Shown here: positions 12,607-20,644 of the stretch, in pieces
Numbering within the stretch: the stretch's first letter is position 1
How the letters are laid out: each line of letters begins with the position of its first letter
IMG/VR virus record: IMGVR_UViG_3300025305_000190
Location: 1 to 20,644 of that record
DNA length: 20,644 nucleotides
Direction: 5' to 3' (one strand)
Source: a virus
Program-made: the position numbers and the translations under genes
Notes under the pieces: generated by a model
The model's input: the letters and a program-made list of their open reading frames with translations, nothing else
Database searches by the model: none
Told to the model about the DNA's origin: nothing

Positions 12607-12865
12607 TTTGTGCTTGGTACCGGATTTTGCCGGACGGTCAATCAATCTTTGTCATTGTCGCCATTACCCAAGAATCACTATTCAGTTGTTAAGGTTCTAT
12701 CACTATCCATAGTCTACACGCTCATACAATAAAAGTCAATAGGGTAGATATAGATAGCCTATCTATCTATATACCGGTGGGCTGTAGCCATATCATGTAT
12801 TGGTGTAGGGTGTATCCAAGTAATCATGTAAAGCTAATAAAAAAGGATAAGGATAAAGTCGCTAT

Positions 12866-12976
12866 CTAAAGTAAACACTAAACTATATTTATTTATATCT
12901 ATTCTAAAAGACTTAGCGTTTATGTTAGCTATGACCTAAAGTAAACGATAAATTATATACTTAGCGTTTAAGTTAG
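12866..12976. repeat. Four iteron-like sites in two dyads
   Basis: The 16-bp site CTAAnnTAAACnnTAA occurs four times in alternating orientation: 12866-12881 (+), 12913-12928 (-), 12936-12951 (+) and 12961-12976 (-). The - sites read TTAGCGTTTA at their start on the + strand. The second dyad has a 9-bp AT-rich spacer, the first a 31-bp AT-rich spacer. This is the pattern expected of binding sites for a replication initiator or a dimeric repressor. Confidence 0.65.
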
Positions 12977-13135
12977 CCCCACGTCACAATATTTTTTCCC
13001 ACTATATATAGCGTCTATTGGTTACCCACCGGGTATCCCTTAGCGATATGTAATAGTGCAAGTGCATACCCATCTATATTTAATTTTATAAAAAGGGAGA
13101 TAGTATAGATAGGATATTTATAAATATGAAGGCGC

Positions 13136-13211
13136 ATATATTATATATATATATATTACATACAATAATAATTCTTTTCTCTTTTTATTTATATAATATA
13201 TATATATATAT
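13136..13211. repeat. TA-repeat tracts
   Basis: Two (TA)n runs at about 13136-13158 and 13190-13211 flank a pyrimidine-rich segment (TTCTTTTCTCTTTTT). They would melt easily and may be a DNA unwinding element next to the iterons. Confidence 0.6.
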
Positions 13212-13234
13212 TGGGATGAAAATAACTTTTTAAA

Positions 13235-13307
13235 GGGCTGGGTAAAAGAGATAGTAGCTTCAAAATAATCACATGGAAGGAGGAACGAACCAAGTGAAGC
13301 CCAGCCC
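13235..13307. repeat. GC-rich inverted repeat enclosing a possible mini-ORF
   Basis: GGGCTGGG (13235-13242) and CCCAGCCC (13300-13307) are perfect 8-bp inverted arms in otherwise AT-rich DNA. Just inside, AGCTTCA and TGAAGC could pair as well. The loop carries GGAAGGAGG, a strong SD, and then GTG at 13294, which would open a 10-codon frame (KPSPIEIIA) ending at 13326; an ATG at 13273 opens the same frame for 17 codons. A folded leader controlling access to a leader peptide is possible but unproven. Confidence 0.45.
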
Positions 13308-13332
13308 GATTGAGATTATAGCATAGGGCAAT

Positions 13333-13365
13333 AAAAAAAAGAGAACGGATAGATACCCGCTCTCT
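13333..13365 (-). terminator. Intrinsic terminator, leftward
   Basis: Read on the - strand, AGAGAGCGG (13357-13365) pairs with CCGTTCTCT (13340-13348), nine pairs including one G-T, around an 8-base loop, and is followed by seven T. It would stop leftward (antisense) transcripts arriving from the structural genes before they enter the control region. On the + strand there is no T run after the stem. Confidence 0.65.
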
Positions 13366-13395
13366 TCCCAACAATAAACATCAAAGGAGTTAAAA

Positions 13396-13545
13396 ATGAT
13401 GTCCACAGTAGACGTTAGCATAGGTATTTTATTAAAGCAAGGAGTAAACCAGTATAGTGCAGATCAGACGTTTCTGGAGGTGGTCGAGGCGGAAGACAGG
13501 TTCCGCAATCTGCTTACCTCTCCTTGCGCCGTCATGCTACCATAG
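13396..13545 (+). CDS. Small hypothetical protein, first rightward gene
   Basis: 49 aa. ATG at 13396 follows AAAGGAG six bases upstream, one of the best ribosome sites here. The product begins MMSTVDVSIGILLKQGVNQY, is acidic in the middle (LEVVEAEDRF) and ends TSPCAVMLP. The stop at 13543-13545 lies five bases before the likely start of the next gene. It may be a helical early-late switch factor or simply a leader gene for the packaging operon; I recognise no family. Confidence 0.65.
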   Translation: MMSTVDVSIGILLKQGVNQYSADQTFLEVVEAEDRFRNLLTSPCAVMLP

Positions 13546-13549
13546 GATC

Positions 13550-14098
13550 ATGCTTTTGTTATCGAAAACTTGTCCGAGATGTAAAAAAGTAGCAAGAGGA
13601 GACAGGGAGGGATTTACCTGCCCTATCTGTGGATGGAACGAGTATATTATTCCTGCTCCTCCCAAAGAACTCACCGGAAGTGTTCCACTTATAGATAGGT
13701 TCTTCTTAGCCTATAAAGGCACACACCCGAAATACAGGTACGTAAGAGCGTCTATCATAACGTTTCTTTATCTGACTCCGAAGAAAAAAGATAAGATTAT
13801 TTACTTTATGGATTGTCCTCATGATAGATGTAATATACGGACGGCTGGCAAGAAGTCGTGGCAGTATTCTCTGAGGAAATTAGAGAAGAGTTACTTCAAG
13901 TTTGTTTGCAAGGATAAACATTTATGGTATCTTGTGGTGTTAAATGGCGAGCCGTTACATTGGCTTAGTAATGATATGGAGGTCGATATGCCTAAAGTCG
14001 GAAAGAAACATTTTTCATATACTCCTAAAGGCAGGACTGCTGCTAAGAAGTATGCAAAGAAGACCGGTAAGAAGATGACTAAGAAGAAGAAGTATTAA
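13550..14098 (+). CDS. Basic protein with N-terminal zinc ribbon
   Basis: 182 aa from ATG at 13550; an upstream in-frame ATG at 13457 lies inside the previous gene and gives a non-conserved-looking Arg/Trp-rich lead, so I reject it. CPRC (residues 8-11) and CPIC (24-27) are a zinc ribbon. The middle is mixed alpha/beta and aromatic (ITFLYLTPKKKDKIIYFMDCPHDRC, YFKFVCKDKHLWYLVVLNG) with a second possible Cys/His cluster. The last 30 residues are almost all Lys, Ala, Gly and Thr (GRTAAKKYAKKTGKK), typical of a nucleic-acid-binding tail. It directly precedes terminase and may act in packaging or late regulation. The family is unknown. The start site has only a weak AGGA. Confidence 0.7.
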   Translation: MLLLSKTCPRCKKVARGDREGFTCPICGWNEYIIPAPPKELTGSVPLIDRFFLAYKGTHPKYRYVRASIITFLYLTPKKKDKIIYFMDCPHDRCNIRTAGKKSWQYSLRKLEKSYFKFVCKDKHLWYLVVLNGEPLHWLSNDMEVDMPKVGKKHFSYTPKGRTAAKKYAKKTGKKMTKKKKY

Positions 14099-14587
14099 AT
14101 GCCAGCTAGTAATGCACGTATAAGCGATCATTTAGCTAACAGACCCCAAGATGTTAAAGCTAGGCAGGATAAGTTCTTAGAGATATATGAGTCTGATGAA
14201 GGTGGAACTATTATCCATGCGGCAGAACAGGTAGGTATTTCCCGAAATACTGTAATGTACTGGAGAAGAGAGGATGTGCAGGGATTTGTTAAACGATTCG
14301 ATAACGCCCATAAGACATTTTCCGAAAGAGGCGAGAAAAACTGGTTATATAAAAGACTTGAAGACCCAAAGTGTCATCCGAATCTAGTTATGTTTGCATT
14401 GAAAGCATTATTACCTAATAAGTATCGTGAATTAGCTATGAATACCGATCTGACAGGTGAAACTATCTTAGAAGAACTTAAACGAGCCAGAAAACAAATG
14501 GTGAATACCGCTAAAGAGGATATAAAAGATACCTCTGTAACAGTAGAACAACAAGTTAAGGACATACTTAGTAGTAAAGGGAATTGA
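14099..14587 (+). CDS. terS: Terminase small subunit
   Basis: 162 aa. Residues 22-60 hold a helix-turn-helix (IIHAAEQVGISRNTVMYWRR) like that of many small terminases. It is followed by a helical linker and LKALLPNKYRE, a motif common at the end of the DNA-binding region in this family. The C-terminal 50 residues are charged helix for oligomerisation and large-subunit contact. It would bind phage DNA at the packaging site and hand it to the large subunit encoded immediately downstream. The ATG follows the upstream TAA directly. Confidence 0.82.
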   Translation: MPASNARISDHLANRPQDVKARQDKFLEIYESDEGGTIIHAAEQVGISRNTVMYWRREDVQGFVKRFDNAHKTFSERGEKNWLYKRLEDPKCHPNLVMFALKALLPNKYRELAMNTDLTGETILEELKRARKQMVNTAKEDIKDTSVTVEQQVKDILSSKGN

Positions 14588-14593
14588 TGTCAG

Positions 14594-15952
14594 ATGGCAA
14601 TTCAAGCCCCTCCGAATACAGATCAGGTAGCCGAATATATTTATGGCAAAGTAGGATTTAAACCTACTGAGTTACAGAAACCTATACTCGCTTGTAAGAA
14701 ACGATTTATACTCGTTGCAGGTGGTGAGCAAGCGGGTAAGAGTATAGTAGCCTCTAAATTTTTACTGAGTAGATTTTTAGATCACGAAGGTGCTGGACTC
14801 TACTGGCTGGTTGCTGCTGACTATGAAAGAACAAGAGCTGAATTTGAATATCTTGTTGACGACTTTGCGGCAATCGGTGTTCTCGCTGAAGCATCGAAAA
14901 GAGTCGATCCGGGAAAGATCATATTAGCCGATGGAACCAGAATAGAAACTAAGTCAGCTAAAGACCCAAGAACTCTTGCTATGCGCGCTCCTAACGGTAT
15001 TATAGGATGCGAAGCATCGCAGCTAGATTTAGAAACCTTTCATAGATTGCGCGGCAGATGCGCTCCGAAGCGAGGGTGGATGTTTTTATCAGGTACCTTT
15101 GAAGGCTCATTAGGCTGGTATCCACAGATGTATCAAGCGTGGGAACACTCGTCTTCTTTAGAGGAAGAATCATTTTCGTTACCTTCTTATTCTAATGAAT
15201 ATCTCTATCCCGGTGGTAGAGATGACCCTGAAATTTTAGCTTTAGAGAAGGTAAGCAGCGATGACTTCTTTATGGAGAGAATCGAGGGAATCCCGTCACC
15301 ACCACAGGGAATGGTATTTACTGAAATTAGACCAGATATTCATATTCAGGATGTGGAATATGAACCTGATGAACCAGTGCATATATGGATAGACCCCGGT
15401 TACGCAGAAGCATATGCATGTGAGATAGTTCAAATAATAAATGATCAGGTAAGAGTTATAGATGAAATCTATGAACGCGATCTGGTTACAGATGATATGA
15501 TTGATATAGCACAATCCAGACCGTGGTGGCGCGATGCGGAGTTTGGTGTGATTGATATAGCAGGATACCAGCATCAGGCGATGGCTGCACCAGCAGAAGT
15601 CTGGCTGGAACGAACTGGTATTTATTTTGATTCACAGAAGATAAGAATTAACGAGGGAACAGAAAGATTAAAGTCCTTCTTAAAGACCGATCCGGTGGAT
15701 CAGAAAGAAGCTCGCATTGTTTTTAGTCCAAAGTGTAAAGGTATACTTTCTGAGTTTGGAATTATGCCGAATCCCTTCGATGGACAGACTCGTGCGTACA
15801 GGTGGAAATATGATCGGGATGGAAATATAGTTGGCGAATCTCCTCAAGATCAGTATAATCATGGCGTTAAAGCCATAATTTATGGTTTAATTAATCGTTA
15901 TGGTTATGGCTATATAACTGATAATAGAACAATTAAAGTAAGGCGTTGGTAA
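14594..15952 (+). CDS. terL: Terminase large subunit
   Basis: 452 aa, a typical length. The N-terminal ATPase has Walker A GGEQAGKS at 43-50 after the adenine-contacting ELQKPIL segment, an acidic IIGCEASQL strand near 136-144, and the coupling motif SGTFEG at 166-171. The C-terminal nuclease of RNase H fold starts near residue 262 with VHIWIDPGYA, where D267 is the first catalytic Asp; further acidic residues are in VRVIDEIYE and FGVIDIAGYQ. It is the packaging motor that cuts concatemeric DNA and translocates it into the prohead. The ATG is six bases after the small-subunit stop, with AAAGGG some distance upstream. I cannot assign cos or headful packaging from sequence alone. Confidence 0.92.
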   Translation: MAIQAPPNTDQVAEYIYGKVGFKPTELQKPILACKKRFILVAGGEQAGKSIVASKFLLSRFLDHEGAGLYWLVAADYERTRAEFEYLVDDFAAIGVLAEASKRVDPGKIILADGTRIETKSAKDPRTLAMRAPNGIIGCEASQLDLETFHRLRGRCAPKRGWMFLSGTFEGSLGWYPQMYQAWEHSSSLEEESFSLPSYSNEYLYPGGRDDPEILALEKVSSDDFFMERIEGIPSPPQGMVFTEIRPDIHIQDVEYEPDEPVHIWIDPGYAEAYACEIVQIINDQVRVIDEIYERDLVTDDMIDIAQSRPWWRDAEFGVIDIAGYQHQAMAAPAEVWLERTGIYFDSQKIRINEGTERLKSFLKTDPVDQKEARIVFSPKCKGILSEFGIMPNPFDGQTRAYRWKYDRDGNIVGESPQDQYNHGVKAIIYGLINRYGYGYITDNRTIKVRRW

Positions 15953-17839
15953 ATGGCGAATTATAAGCCCGAAGAGATTATCGATCTTGTCGATAGTCAT
16001 TATGATCTGACTGAACCACTACGCACCCGTATGGATGAAGACCATAAAATCTATCGTTTGGAAGAGTTTGATGCCGGTGAAGGATATCAGTCCTATACAT
16101 CTAATGAACCACAAGTTTATGCAGATAAGCTGATCTCATGGATAACGTCTGCCGAGATGGTAACGAGAGTTCCATATAATAATTCTGAACGAGAGCAGCG
16201 AGAGAATAATGATGCAAAGGAAAGATTCCTTATCGGAATATTAAAAGCGGCTGATGACAGATTAACCGCTAAATTTCAGCCTAGTATAAGACAACAAATG
16301 GCTTGGTTTACTTGTATTCGTGGATGGTACGCTGGTCGCGCGTTATTAGTTAAGAATGAAGATGATGAGACTTACGTGGATATTCAGCCGTGGGACCCGA
16401 TGCACACCTATTGGGCTGAAGGGAAACACGGACTCGCGTGGGCTTGCTATAAAACTAAGAAGACTCCATCAGAAATTAAAGCAATATGGGGAGTAGAAGT
16501 TAAAGGTGAAAACGCTGAACTCGATGACGATGACGCAATTGATGTTTATGACTTCTATGATGATGAAGATAATATAGTATGTACCGATGATACTGTCTTA
16601 AAGAAGCGAACTAAGCATGGTGCGGATAGAGTTCCTGTCTTTTTAGGACCGGTTGGTGCGAATCCTCTGGTTCAGGCTATTACTTTCAATAATAATGTAG
16701 ATACTGTAGAAGATTATGGCGAGTCTTGCTATAAATCTTCACGATCTTTGTATGAGAAGCACAACTTTATGATGTCAACCATGCTTGAACTTACCGCTAG
16801 GTCCCGTAGACAAGGACTTAAAGTTAAATCCAGAGATGGAAGTAAGACTTTAGAGGAAGACCCTTACAAGGAAGGCTCTGAAATCGCTCTTGGACAGGGC
16901 GAGGACGTAGAACCACTCGGATTACTGGAGATGGCTAAGGAATCAGGGGCGTTTATGGGTCTTGTTGCTGGTGAAATGCAACGAGGCGGCTTACCTCACT
17001 CGATTTATGGTCAATTAGAGTTCCAATTATCTGGTTTTGCTATTAATACTCTTAGACAAGGTGTCGAAACTATATTAATTCCAAGACTTCAAGCTGTGGA
17101 ACGAGCGTATCGAGCTATATTCCAGCTTATTTGCGATCAGTATATATCTGGCGCATTTAAGGCGATGGAATTATCAGGACAAGATCAGAACAGGATGTAT
17201 TTTAGGGAAGAAATTACTCCAGATATGATAAAAGACGCAGGTGATGTAGAAGTTTCACTTATCGGACAACTTCCACAAGACGATATGAGTAAGATGAGTA
17301 TGGCGCAGATAGCAAGAGAAGGAAATACTCCGTTACTATCAGATACGTTTATTAGAGATAATATCTTGGGCTTACAATCCGCTGATGCAATGGGAGATTC
17401 AATTAATACGCAAATGGCGGAAAGAACTTTACCTGAAGCGCAGCTTTGGACTCTGTTGCAAGCCGCTATCAGACAAGGCAGGGAGGATTTGGCTGAGTTT
17501 TATCAGGGAGAATTAATGAGAGTGTTTATGGCAAAAGCTATTGAACAACAACAAATGATAGCTCAGGCTGCACCGCAAGCTCAAGCTCCACCACAAGCTC
17601 AAGCTCCACCACAAGCTCCACCACAAGCTCCACCACCCCAAGGTATGGTTCCTCAAGGTGGAGGTGGACCAACTTTACCACCACAAGTAATGCCTGACGC
17701 AATGATGGGAGTACCACCAGTTGCACCAACCGCTCCACCGGGTCCTTCAGTTCCACCCGGAACTCCAAGACCGGGAGCGCAAGGCACAGAAGCTAGGCTT
17801 GCTAATATGGGATTAATACCAGTAGGACCGGGAGGTTAA
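15953..17839 (+). CDS. Portal protein
   Basis: 628 aa. The call rests on the position directly after the large terminase (stop and ATG adjacent), the length, and portal-like segments. These include an acidic N-terminal region with DIQPWDPMHTYW, a long central helix region (LYEKHNFMMSTMLELTARSR), the crown-type stretch GLPHSIYGQLEFQLSGFAINTLRQ, and helical IPRLQAVERAYRAIFQLICDQY. Twelve copies would form the ring through which DNA enters and leaves the head. The last 100 residues are a disordered tail rich in Pro, Gln and Ala with a repeated QAPPQA unit, ending in Gly/Pro. That tail is unusual for portals and may be a linker or interaction arm. Confidence 0.78.
   Translation: MANYKPEEIIDLVDSHYDLTEPLRTRMDEDHKIYRLEEFDAGEGYQSYTSNEPQVYADKLISWITSAEMVTRVPYNNSEREQRENNDAKERFLIGILKAADDRLTAKFQPSIRQQMAWFTCIRGWYAGRALLVKNEDDETYVDIQPWDPMHTYWAEGKHGLAWACYKTKKTPSEIKAIWGVEVKGENAELDDDDAIDVYDFYDDEDNIVCTDDTVLKKRTKHGADRVPVFLGPVGANPLVQAITFNNNVDTVEDYGESCYKSSRSLYEKHNFMMSTMLELTARSRRQGLKVKSRDGSKTLEEDPYKEGSEIALGQGEDVEPLGLLEMAKESGAFMGLVAGEMQRGGLPHSIYGQLEFQLSGFAINTLRQGVETILIPRLQAVERAYRAIFQLICDQYISGAFKAMELSGQDQNRMYFREEITPDMIKDAGDVEVSLIGQLPQDDMSKMSMAQIAREGNTPLLSDTFIRDNILGLQSADAMGDSINTQMAERTLPEAQLWTLLQAAIRQGREDLAEFYQGELMRVFMAKAIEQQQMIAQAAPQAQAPPQAQAPPQAPPQAPPPQGMVPQGGGGPTLPPQVMPDAMMGVPPVAPTAPPGPSVPPGTPRPGAQGTEARLANMGLIPVGPGG
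17571..17636 (+). repeat. In-frame tandem repeat in the portal tail
   Basis: The motif CAAGCTCCACCA recurs four times here, twice extended by an extra CAAGCT, giving QAPP and QAQAPP units. It codes for the disordered part of the portal tail and can be expected to vary in copy number between related phages. Confidence 0.75.
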
Positions 17840-17840
17840 T

Positions 17841-20393
17841 ATGCCAATGCTAGATAGGGGAATATATTCTATGATGACAGAGGGAGTAGACGCTATTCCT
17901 GCTGCGTTTGGAAGTATGACCGCGCAAGGAGTAGGGATTTATCCTGATGAGGCATCCCCATTTTCTCAATTTGAACAACCTGCTCAAGGAATGGGACTTT
18001 TGGGTGGGCAAACATACCAGTTTGATCCTTTAGTACCAGCGAATCTTCAAGCGGGAATGGTTGGTAGCGGAATGATACCCGGTCAACCAGTATCCTTTCG
18101 TGATCCAATATTAGATACTCTTATGCAACAGTATAGGGAACGGGAGGGGGGTCCGCCGCTAAGTGCTGCGGAGAAGTGGGCAAAACAAAGAGCTATTGAA
18201 AAAGCTAAAGCTACTGCTAAGTGGACAGCTACAGAAAGTGAATTAGAGAAACAATTAGGTGATAAAGGTAAAGCAGTATCTATTCTTGTAGCTGCTGATG
18301 TCGGAGATGATCCATTACAAAGGTCATCTGGAGAAATCGAAGCATTAGCTGAAAGAACTAATGAGGCTAGAGCTAATAGAAGGGTAAGAGATGAACGAAT
18401 AGAAAAAGCCGGTGGTTTACAAAATCTTCTTGCAAGACAAGTAGCATCATCAGATGAAATACAAACTACTTTACCAGATGGTACTGTTATAAAAGAAAGT
18501 CCTTCTGAAGCATTAGGACAAAACAGATTCCCCGGTCTTGGTAGAGCAGGAATCCTCGATATGACAAATGTGGATGAAAACGGGGATTTAGTTATAGAGG
18601 ATCAGGCTACTGATCAAGCTGCTGCTGGTGCGTTAGATACTCTTGGTGAGGATGTACCACTAGGATTAAAAGGTACAGAAAGAATTTCTCCTCTTGGAGA
18701 ACAAACAGATACAGCCGCTGCAAGAGCAGCTATGGATAGAGATAATGTCATTATAGATGCTGCCGGAAATGTAACTCAAGCAGGTCAAGCTGGGATGGCA
18801 GGTCAAATAGGACAAGCAGCTCAAGCAGGACAGATAGGATTTTTAGGAACTGAGTCACGTGATCCATATACTGCTATACCCGGATTAGAAGAATATTTCG
18901 ATCCTACTATGATTGAGACTCCTGCTGAAGTATATCGAAAACAGCGACTAGGTGATATTTCTGGAGTTCCTTTAGGTGTCTTACTAGACCCTAATCTTCA
19001 AAATGCTTTATCTAGAGGGTTTACTCCTACAATGGGAAGATTCTTATTGCAACAAGCCCTACAAACAGGTGCTGATTTTCCGGGTGGAGAATTAGGTATG
19101 GGTACTACTGAAGCATTTCAAGACTTTTTAGAAGAAAATCAAAGGTTGGCTACAGCAGATTACCGAACAGGATATTCTGATCTTGCTGATTATCTTAGAA
19201 TGTTATCCCAACCACAAGCTCTTGAAGGTATGCCTCCAGCACAACTTGCTAGATGGGCTAGTATATTTGGTGAAGGAACGGATGATCAAATGAAGACCGG
19301 CATTTTACAAATGTCTATTGCTGCACTTGGAGTTCCACCGGGTATGGGTAGTCGTGCTTATAATGGTCTTGAGAGAATATATGATGTTATGATCACTCGA
19401 TACGGTGAAATAGCTGGTAGAGCGCAATTTACTAATTGGGTAGCATCCGCTTATCCAGTTCCTTATAAGAATGTAGCTCAAAATCAAGTTACTAAAGAAA
19501 AAGTAATTACTAATGCAGTTACTGCTTCTGGAGCTACTAATAATCAAGAAGTTAATAATGTTGTAGAGGAGATTGCTAAAGAAGGTATGCAACCTGAGAG
19601 AGCGCTAGCTGTAACAGGACAAGATGTTTACGCTCCTACACCAGAAGAAGCTGCTGTAGTTCCTACTACTACTGACCAACCTGCATTTGAAACAGATGTA
19701 AGAGGTAGGGTCACTTATACAGATAGACCTAAAACTCCAGAGCAACAGCAAGCAGCCTTGGAAACTGCTCAGGAGTATATGCAGCGACAGGCTACAATGA
19801 TTGGTGGAATGCCACAAGCAGGGATGCCGGGGCTTGCAGGAGATTTGCCTTCTCCAGCCGTCCCAGCAGGTGGGGAAGTTGCGTATGATCCATTTACTGA
19901 TGTTGCTCCACCTCCAACACCTATGAATATTCCTACATCTCTAGGAGGTCAGTATGGAGAAGATGCTCAGGGAGTATATCAGCTAAGAAAGGATGGAGCT
20001 AAAACTTATCTTAAAGACCCTGCTACTGGATTAGGGTTCGGAATTTCAGGTAATTTAGCCTATACTATCGGTGGTACTCCTACTACGAATAGAACATTTA
20101 ATATTGGTGATTATTCTAATCTTGTAGAGACACTATATCCTACAAGAGTAATGACTGCTGGTAAACAAAAACGAATTGATTATTCTATTATTCCTAAAAC
20201 AACTTGGGAAACAAAGTATCCTGAGTCTGAGTTTGGTATTGATCCATATAAGGGAGTTGAAGATAGATTTATACCTCCAAAAACCATCACTTCTCCAAAG
20301 GCTAAAGGTATTAGGAATGTTCCACCTCCTTTACCGATAGCCGGGGAAAAGGCTAAAGGTAGTATATTCGGTGAATCGTTTAGAGGTAGATAA
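17841..20393 (+). CDS. Large hypothetical virion-associated protein
   Basis: 850 aa; GGAGG lies five bases before the ATG and the portal stop is one base upstream. There is no recognised domain. Composition changes along the chain: a Met/Gly/Pro/Gln-rich N-terminus; a charged helical stretch near 100-200 (KWAKQRAIEKAKATAKW); a Gly/Gln/Ala repeat near 315-335 (QAGQAGMAGQIGQ); a more compact region around 345-560 (LARWASIFGEGTDDQMK, YGEIAGRAQFTNWV); Pro-rich spacers; and a short compact C-terminal part (GVYQLRKDGAKTYLK) before a basic tail. Position after the portal is where scaffold, protease or internal virion proteins sit. The mosaic, repeat-rich build suggests an internal or ejected virion protein rather than a major capsid protein. 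Confidence 0.75.
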   Translation: MPMLDRGIYSMMTEGVDAIPAAFGSMTAQGVGIYPDEASPFSQFEQPAQGMGLLGGQTYQFDPLVPANLQAGMVGSGMIPGQPVSFRDPILDTLMQQYREREGGPPLSAAEKWAKQRAIEKAKATAKWTATESELEKQLGDKGKAVSILVAADVGDDPLQRSSGEIEALAERTNEARANRRVRDERIEKAGGLQNLLARQVASSDEIQTTLPDGTVIKESPSEALGQNRFPGLGRAGILDMTNVDENGDLVIEDQATDQAAAGALDTLGEDVPLGLKGTERISPLGEQTDTAAARAAMDRDNVIIDAAGNVTQAGQAGMAGQIGQAAQAGQIGFLGTESRDPYTAIPGLEEYFDPTMIETPAEVYRKQRLGDISGVPLGVLLDPNLQNALSRGFTPTMGRFLLQQALQTGADFPGGELGMGTTEAFQDFLEENQRLATADYRTGYSDLADYLRMLSQPQALEGMPPAQLARWASIFGEGTDDQMKTGILQMSIAALGVPPGMGSRAYNGLERIYDVMITRYGEIAGRAQFTNWVASAYPVPYKNVAQNQVTKEKVITNAVTASGATNNQEVNNVVEEIAKEGMQPERALAVTGQDVYAPTPEEAAVVPTTTDQPAFETDVRGRVTYTDRPKTPEQQQAALETAQEYMQRQATMIGGMPQAGMPGLAGDLPSPAVPAGGEVAYDPFTDVAPPPTPMNIPTSLGGQYGEDAQGVYQLRKDGAKTYLKDPATGLGFGISGNLAYTIGGTPTTNRTFNIGDYSNLVETLYPTRVMTAGKQKRIDYSIIPKTTWETKYPESEFGIDPYKGVEDRFIPPKTITSPKAKGIRNVPPPLPIAGEKAKGSIFGESFRGR

Positions 20394-20404
20394 GGAGAGA
20401 TAAT

Positions 20405-20644
20405 ATGGCTAATGGCAATCTAAATACATTCGATGATTTTTATTCAGGCATGTTAGAGGGGCAACCTCAAATGGCATATATGGGTGCTGTTGCTAATCAG
20501 CCTTTCCGTGGTACTGCGCCTATGCAACAACGTGCTAGGGATTATTGGGCTAACCAGTACGGTAATGTTTATAATCGATATATGGGACAACGAGCGCAAG
20601 AGATGCAAGGGCGAGTTGATCCTTCTAAATGGACAACCTTCTCT
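20405..20644 (+). CDS. Virion-type protein, 5' part only
   Basis: 80 codons are visible from ATG at 20405, preceded by GGAGAGATA, and the frame runs off the window. The sequence is rich in Met, Gln, Asn, Tyr and Gly (MLEGQPQMAYMGAVANQPFRG, partly repeated in style in the previous protein) and resembles the low-complexity N-terminus of its neighbour. Probably a second internal or scaffold-type virion protein of the same operon. Confidence 0.65.
   Translation, partial: MANGNLNTFDDFYSGMLEGQPQMAYMGAVANQPFRGTAPMQQRARDYWANQYGNVYNRYMGQRAQEMQGRVDPSKWTTFS

Larger units (their letters stand above)
12607..13395. other. Long divergent intergenic control region, candidate origin
   Basis: About 790 bp between the leftward and rightward genes, with no convincing ORF; a 61-codon frame on the - strand across 13189-13374 runs through structured, TA-repeat DNA and has no ribosome site. 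Contents from left to right: CCGG repeats around 12621-12634; a 10-bp inverted repeat ATATAGATAG and CTATCTATAT near 12750; CCGGTGGG near 12774 with its inverse CCCACCGG near 13026; the iteron cluster 12866-12976; TA tracts 13136-13211; the GC-rich inverted repeat 13235-13307; and a leftward terminator at 13333-13365. Divergent transcription, iterons and AT-rich DNA together suggest an origin and regulatory switch, which is an inference. Confidence 0.6.

Noticed and set aside
13189-13374. 61-codon leftward frame in the control region.
   Set aside because: It runs through TA repeats and the GC-rich stem, has no SD, and the terminator hairpin lies at its 5' end.

Overview
The window is part of an AT-rich genome of a tailed double-stranded DNA bacteriophage (Caudoviricetes). 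A terminase small subunit, terminase large subunit and portal gene sit in the usual order on the + strand. A tightly packed set of replication, nuclease and small accessory genes lies on the - strand. A consensus sigma70-type promoter and many Shine-Dalgarno (SD) sequences point to a bacterial host; its identity cannot be read from the window. No integrase, repressor or tail gene is visible.

Layout. 1-1551 (+): the end of an unknown gene, then a 448-aa membrane-anchored, beta-rich protein. 1628-9762 (-): one long operon read leftward from a strong promoter at 9794-9822. It holds small acidic proteins, a coiled-coil protein, a Pro-rich protein, a PD-(D/E)XK nuclease, two excisionase-like HTH proteins, duplicated Cys-rich genes, a RecA/RepA-like ATPase, a ParB/DGQHR-like protein, a staphylococcal-nuclease-like enzyme, an RNA polymerase alpha-CTD-like protein and a 59-aa holin-like protein. 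The set suits genome replication, recombination and host takeover. 9763-10038: promoter, tandem operator-like repeats, a long inverted repeat and an AT tract.

10039-12606 (-): the most unusual part. Six small-gene units lie end to end. Each has one or two ORFs and is bracketed by its own inverted repeat of 26-35 bp. The two arms of a unit match each other almost perfectly across 208-526 bp, while arms of neighbouring units differ but abut within 0-5 bp. In all six units one fixed position is A in the arm after the gene and G in the arm before it. I know of no described system that fits. A family of gene cassettes or of paired 5'/3' mRNA ends is the best hypothesis.

12607-13395: about 790 bp with no convincing standard gene, between the leftward and rightward arms. 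It holds four iteron-like sites in two dyads, TA tracts, a GC-rich inverted repeat with a possible mini-ORF, and a leftward intrinsic terminator. It is a candidate origin and control region. 13396-20644 (+): a 49-aa ORF, a zinc-ribbon basic protein, TerS, TerL, portal with a Pro/Gln/Ala-rich tail, an 850-aa putative virion protein, and the start of another virion-type gene that runs off the end.

Three genes under 60 codons were read directly from the sequence: 1628-1807, 11398-11568 and 13396-13545. Several starts were moved to internal ATGs with better ribosome binding sites. All family calls rest on motifs seen by eye; no database search was possible.
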